Of a stretch of 64,000 nt of DNA, positions 63,489 through 64,000 are shown one piece after another. The position numbers and the translations under genes are program-made. The stretch is from Verrucomicrobium sp. BvORR034. Lineage in GTDB: Bacteria > Verrucomicrobiota > Verrucomicrobiia > Verrucomicrobiales > Verrucomicrobiaceae. How positions within the stretch are numbered: the first letter of the stretch is position 1; each line of letters begins with the position of its first letter. The stretch lies in contig NZ_BATQ01000001.1 of the NCBI RefSeq assembly GCF_000739635.1, positions 40,746 to 104,745 on the forward strand. The letters are read 5' to 3'. The notes under the pieces are model-generated. The model had not been told where the DNA came from. It did not search any database and saw nothing but the letters and a program-made list of their open reading frames with translations.

Positions 63489-64000
63489 ATGACCTCTCCG
63501 TCTGCTGCTGCTGTTACCGTCGTGCATCGTTGCTGGGCTGAAATCTCCCTCGCCGCGCTGCGCCATAACGCTGGGGTGGCCCGCACCCAGAGCGGACATG
63601 ATCTCATGGCCGTGGTCAAAGCCAATGCCTACGGGCATGGGGCCGTCACGGTGGCTCGGGCGTTGCAGGATCAGGTGGCGGTCTTCGGTGTCGCTAATTT
63701 GCAGGAAGCGCTGGAGCTTCGCTCCGCTGGATTACAAACCCCCATCCTGCTGCTGGGCACCTGCCTGGCACAGGAGCAGGAACCCGCGCTGAGGGCGAGC
63801 TTTCATGTGTGCGTCAACTCCCTGGCCGAAGCCCGTGCCTGGAGCGCGCTGGCGGGGCGGCTGGGCACTATCGCACGCGGCCACGTGGTGCTGGACACCG
63901 GGATGGGCCGCATGGGTTTCATTGAACCCGAGTGGTCGGAGGACACGGTGAGGGCGCTGGTCGCTCTGCCCCACATCTCCTGGGAGGGCCTCGCCACCCA
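63489..64000 (+). CDS. alr: Alanine racemase (partial, cut by the window end)
   Basis: The visible 170 residues show the N-terminal PLP-barrel part: RCWAEISLAALRHN and the PLP-lysine motif AVVKANAYGHGAV, then HVVLDTGMGRMGF. It makes D-alanine for peptidoglycan. The C-terminal domain lies beyond the window. Start at ATG 63489, 31 bases after the DUF1802 gene stop; the two may be one transcript. Confidence 0.95.
   Translation, partial: MTSPSAAAVTVVHRCWAEISLAALRHNAGVARTQSGHDLMAVVKANAYGHGAVTVARALQDQVAVFGVANLQEALELRSAGLQTPILLLGTCLAQEQEPALRASFHVCVNSLAEARAWSALAGRLGTIARGHVVLDTGMGRMGFIEPEWSEDTVRALVALPHISWEGLAT

Overview
The window is a GC-rich (roughly 60 % G+C by eye), gene-dense bacterial chromosome segment. 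The best guess is a Verrucomicrobiota chromosome (class Verrucomicrobiae, a Verrucomicrobium/Prosthecobacter-like organism). This is inferred from a planctomycete/verrucomicrobial-style cytochrome c plus WD40 protein, a DUF303 carbohydrate esterase, a BlaI/BlaR1 pair with a non-penicillin sensor, an envelope that needs dTDP- and GDP-sugars, and long intergenic tracts full of short palindromic repeats. No plasmid, phage, transposase, rRNA operon or CRISPR array was seen. Two perfect parS-like palindromes in and next to mnmG suggest the middle of the window lies near the replication origin.

Layout. 0-5 kb: two tiny lipoproteins, uvrB and a secreted protein. 5-12.4 kb: a minus-strand carbohydrate block (sucrose/mannosylfructose-phosphate synthase, a phosphatase fused to a GH100-like hydrolase, transketolase) and a Tat-exported FAD oxidoreductase. 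12.5-14.4 kb: a BlaI/BlaR1-type repressor and protease with twin operators. 14.4-22.4 kb: esterase, lactate permease, several very small membrane or lipoproteins of stress-associated families, and a CHASE3 histidine kinase. 22.4-23.4 kb: repeat-only DNA. 23.4-25.6 kb: rtcB and a GNAT. 25.6-32.4 kb: a metal locus of two His-rich secreted proteins, a HAD phosphatase, a manganese-type ABC importer, an outer-membrane barrel and a divergent DtxR/MntR regulator. 32.5-38.9 kb: sialidase, small accessory genes, bioB, and a membrane protein with an XRE regulator. 39.2-44.3 kb: pdhB-pdhA, parS sites and mnmG. 44.3-45.8 kb: repeat-rich DNA. 45.8-53.5 kb: nucleotide-sugar genes (fcl, rfbB, rfbA), tmk, a LOG protein and rsmE. 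53.9-64 kb: housekeeping genes (pdhC, pyrE, gatB, aroC, rnc, tRNA-His, alr).

Working together. pdhA/pdhB (39-41 kb) and pdhC (54 kb) supply E1 and E2 of pyruvate dehydrogenase from separate loci. The importer, outer-membrane barrel and MntR-like regulator look like one manganese regulon built around two TTAG-N6-CTAA operators. The synthase, phosphatase-hydrolase and transketolase form one metabolic unit for a compatible-solute disaccharide.

The most unusual content is intergenic. A roughly 114-nt repeat (four copies) has three fixed hairpins and a 19-20-nt segment that differs completely between copies. A second repeat of about 180 nt (two copies) shows compensatory base changes in two stems. 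Both carry the same 37-nt hairpin module. A MITE-like element with palindromic ends and several smaller hairpin families complete the picture.
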